A stretch of 57,311 bases of DNA from Sphingobium indicum BiD32 (GTDB lineage Bacteria; Pseudomonadota; Alphaproteobacteria; Sphingomonadales; Sphingomonadaceae). A program made the position numbers and the translations under genes. The notes under the pieces were generated by a model. The model had not been told where the DNA came from and ran no database searches. It saw only the letters and a list, made by a program, of their open reading frames with translations. Positions 57,198 through 57,311 of the stretch are shown one piece after another. The stretch spans positions 1 to 57,311 of the forward strand of contig NZ_CAVK010000060.1 of the NCBI RefSeq assembly GCF_000382885.1. Reading direction: 5' to 3'. Position 1 is the stretch's first letter. Each line of letters begins with the position of its first letter.

Positions 57198-57311
57198 TCA
57201 GTAGTCTTCGGGCAGCATGATGGTGAGGACGCGGGTAGTTTTTGCCGCGTCGGCGGGATCTTCGGAGCCGAATTCGAGATTCTCGTCATAGTAGATCCTA
57301 TGCAGGCCGGA
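57198..57311 (-). CDS. Hypothetical protein (5' partial, cut by the window edge)
   Basis: The last 37 codons of a minus-strand gene (IYYDENLEFGSEDPADAAKT, then VLTIMLPEDY). The frame is open to the edge. It is on the strand of the preceding block and is probably its next member. Family not recognised. Confidence 0.55.
   Translation of the reverse strand, partial: SGLHRIYYDENLEFGSEDPADAAKTTRVLTIMLPEDY

Overview
This is a 57 kb window of high-GC DNA, most likely part of a large conjugative plasmid or integrative conjugative element of a sphingomonad-type alphaproteobacterium (Sphingobium, Novosphingobium or Sphingopyxis-like). The evidence is the F-type transfer operon in its alphaproteobacterial order, a MobF relaxase with a TraD coupling protein, a MucR regulator, and small plasmid families (DUF736, DUF2493, DUF7673-like, DUF6878-like) often seen on sphingomonad plasmids. 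The host is inferred from protein style and was not tested by a search. I see no rRNA, tRNA or CRISPR array.

Layout. (1) 1-15016, plus strand: a tightly packed type F mating-pair-formation operon, dsbC-traV-traC-orf-trbI-S26 peptidase-traW-orf-traU-trbC-traN-traF-traH-traG, mostly with 1-14 bp start/stop overlaps. The first gene is cut by the window edge. (2) 15026-30730, both strands: an accessory island. It holds an XRE repressor divergent from a GGDEF protein, a ParDE toxin-antitoxin pair, a tyrosine recombinase with a long inverted repeat upstream, a RES/Xre toxin-antitoxin pair, a two-gene Hachiman-like (HamA/HamB) defence system, an AbiE toxin-antitoxin pair, a DUF1810 protein, an orphan AbiEi-like regulator, and a MucR regulator. 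(3) 30773-37012, minus strand: the DNA-processing operon, RHH protein-traD-traI-secreted nuclease-like lipoprotein. A strong hairpin at 37174-37207 upstream is the best oriT candidate. (4) 37528-42535: small plasmid genes (possible leading region), including an SSB-like OB-fold protein, DUF2493 and DUF736 proteins and a multi-HTH protein. They surround a gene-free segment with ten short perfect or near-perfect hairpins (40505-41080). (5) 42875-57311, almost all minus strand: a long train of small, often overlapping accessory genes. Most are unknown; the recognisable ones are a HAD nucleotidase-like protein, a PAPS-reductase/DndC-like protein, a PcfJ protein and an N6-methylase-like protein without a visible NPPY motif. 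Many of these genes share a leader made of a short GC hairpin and a GA-rich tract ahead of the ribosome binding site.

Together: region 1 builds the pilus and secretion channel. Region 3 nicks, unwinds and delivers the DNA. Region 2 carries stability and phage-defence cargo. Regions 4 and 5 look like plasmid housekeeping and early-entry genes of mostly unknown role. The points most worth following up are the Hachiman-like system, the repeated hairpin/GA-rich leaders in region 5, the hairpin cluster in region 4, and the PAPS-reductase/zinc-ribbon pair.
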